Positions 63,792 to 64,000 of a stretch of 64,000 nt of DNA are shown piece by piece. Source of the stretch: Delphinus delphis (lineage: Eukaryota; Chordata; Mammalia; Artiodactyla; Delphinidae). Position 1 is the first letter of the stretch. Each line of letters begins with the position of its first letter. The notes under the pieces are model-generated. The model did no database searches. It was not told the origin of the DNA and saw only the letters and a program-made list of their open reading frames with translations. Both the position numbers and the translations under genes were made by a program. The stretch spans positions 2,108,001 through 2,172,000 of the forward strand of contig NW_027192658.1 in the NCBI RefSeq assembly GCF_949987515.2, given 5' to 3'.

Positions 63792-64000
63792 GCTTTGCCG
63801 TACCCTCACCTGGACCCTAAACCGTCCCCATCCCCTAACCCTAACCCTAACCCGAACACTAACCCTAACCGTTCCCCGAAGCCTGACCCTCACCCGTCCC
63901 CTAACCCGTACGCGAACACTAACCCGCGCCCTCACACGTACGCTCCCCCTAAAGCGTTGTCGTACCCTCCCCTGGACCCTAAACCGTCCCTGTCCCCTAA
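63792..64000 (+). repeat. V cassette 12, cut by the window end
   Basis: A 162-bp unit (63792-63953) with CCGTACGCGAACAC and then the first 47 bp of V1 (GCGTTGTCG, CCTCCCCTGGACC, CCGTCCCTGTCC). The cassette presumably continues beyond the window. Confidence 0.88.

Larger units (their letters stand above)
1..64000 (+). repeat. 168-bp telomere-hexamer-derived satellite array spanning the whole window
   Basis: About 382 head-to-tail monomers fill the window without interruption. Monomer starts (the GCGTTG hexamer or its variants) can be followed at 168-bp spacing from 45 to 63792, with occasional units of 167, 169, 162 or 156 bp. Each monomer is 28 hexamers resembling CCTAAC, so the array looks like amplified, degenerate telomere C-strand sequence. 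All units have the same orientation. No promoter, RNA gene, mobile element or single-copy stretch was seen. Known: telomere-like satellites occur in subtelomeric, interstitial and pericentromeric heterochromatin of eukaryotes. Inferred: this is such a satellite. Location and species cannot be read from the window. Confidence 0.97.

Noticed and set aside
1..64000. CRISPR array
   Set aside because: Repeats are contiguous with no unique spacers; the whole monomer is repeated, not a short repeat alternating with variable sequence.
1..64000. Primate alpha satellite (171-bp monomer)
   Set aside because: Similar length only. This monomer is about 62% GC and made of telomere-like hexamers, unlike the AT-rich alpha satellite, and no CENP-B-box-like motif was seen.
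1..64000. tRNA, rRNA, promoter or terminator signals
   Set aside because: No stretch departs from the satellite pattern. The strong C bias leaves little scope for stem-loops on one strand, and nothing resembling conserved RNA-gene cores was found.

Overview
The whole 64,000-base window is a single tandem-repeat (satellite) array; I find no gene, RNA gene, transposon or unique sequence in it. About 382 complete monomers run head to tail, all in one orientation, with a basic length of 168 bp and a partial unit at each end. Every 168-bp monomer divides cleanly into 28 hexamers, and nearly all of them are one- to three-base variants of CCTAAC, i.e. the C-strand of a TTAGGG-type telomere. Five hexamers of the consensus are exact CCTAAC. 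A unit matching the consensus throughout lies at 61273-61440; it is about 50% C, 12% G, 22% A and 16% T.

This points to a eukaryote with (TTAGGG)n-type telomeres, most simply a subtelomeric, interstitial-telomeric or pericentromeric satellite. I cannot name the species. CpG is not depleted in the consensus (13 observed, about 10 expected from composition), which weakly argues against old, heavily methylated vertebrate satellite DNA. If the block is subtelomeric, the CCCTAA orientation puts the chromosome end towards base 1.

Layout: 1-4073 is an 11-monomer higher-order repeat (HOR) of 1,847 bp, present as the tail of one copy and two full copies. 4074-19224 is an interspersed pattern in which a divergent four-monomer cassette ('V cassette', about 654 bp) recurs every 2.0-3.7 kb, settling into a 17-monomer period of 2,830/2,831 bp between 12910 and 18571. 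19225-24766 carries a 14-monomer HOR of 2,351 bp followed by a 336-bp dimer array. 24767-42039 contains three copies of a large block beginning at 24767, 35154 and 37673. 29134-34481, 42040-49559 and 58425-64000 are three related versions of another large block. 50736-55233 copies 15965-20567 at an offset of about 34.8 kb. Four junctions between these segments can be placed within 14-46 bp and look like unequal-exchange breakpoints.

The many very long open reading frames are a by-product of the period: 168 is divisible by 3, and a CCTAAC hexamer read in register gives Pro-Asn or Leu-Thr on this strand and Val-Arg on the other, none of them a stop. Single-base deletions switch one open frame into another without ending it. 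I treat none of them as genes.
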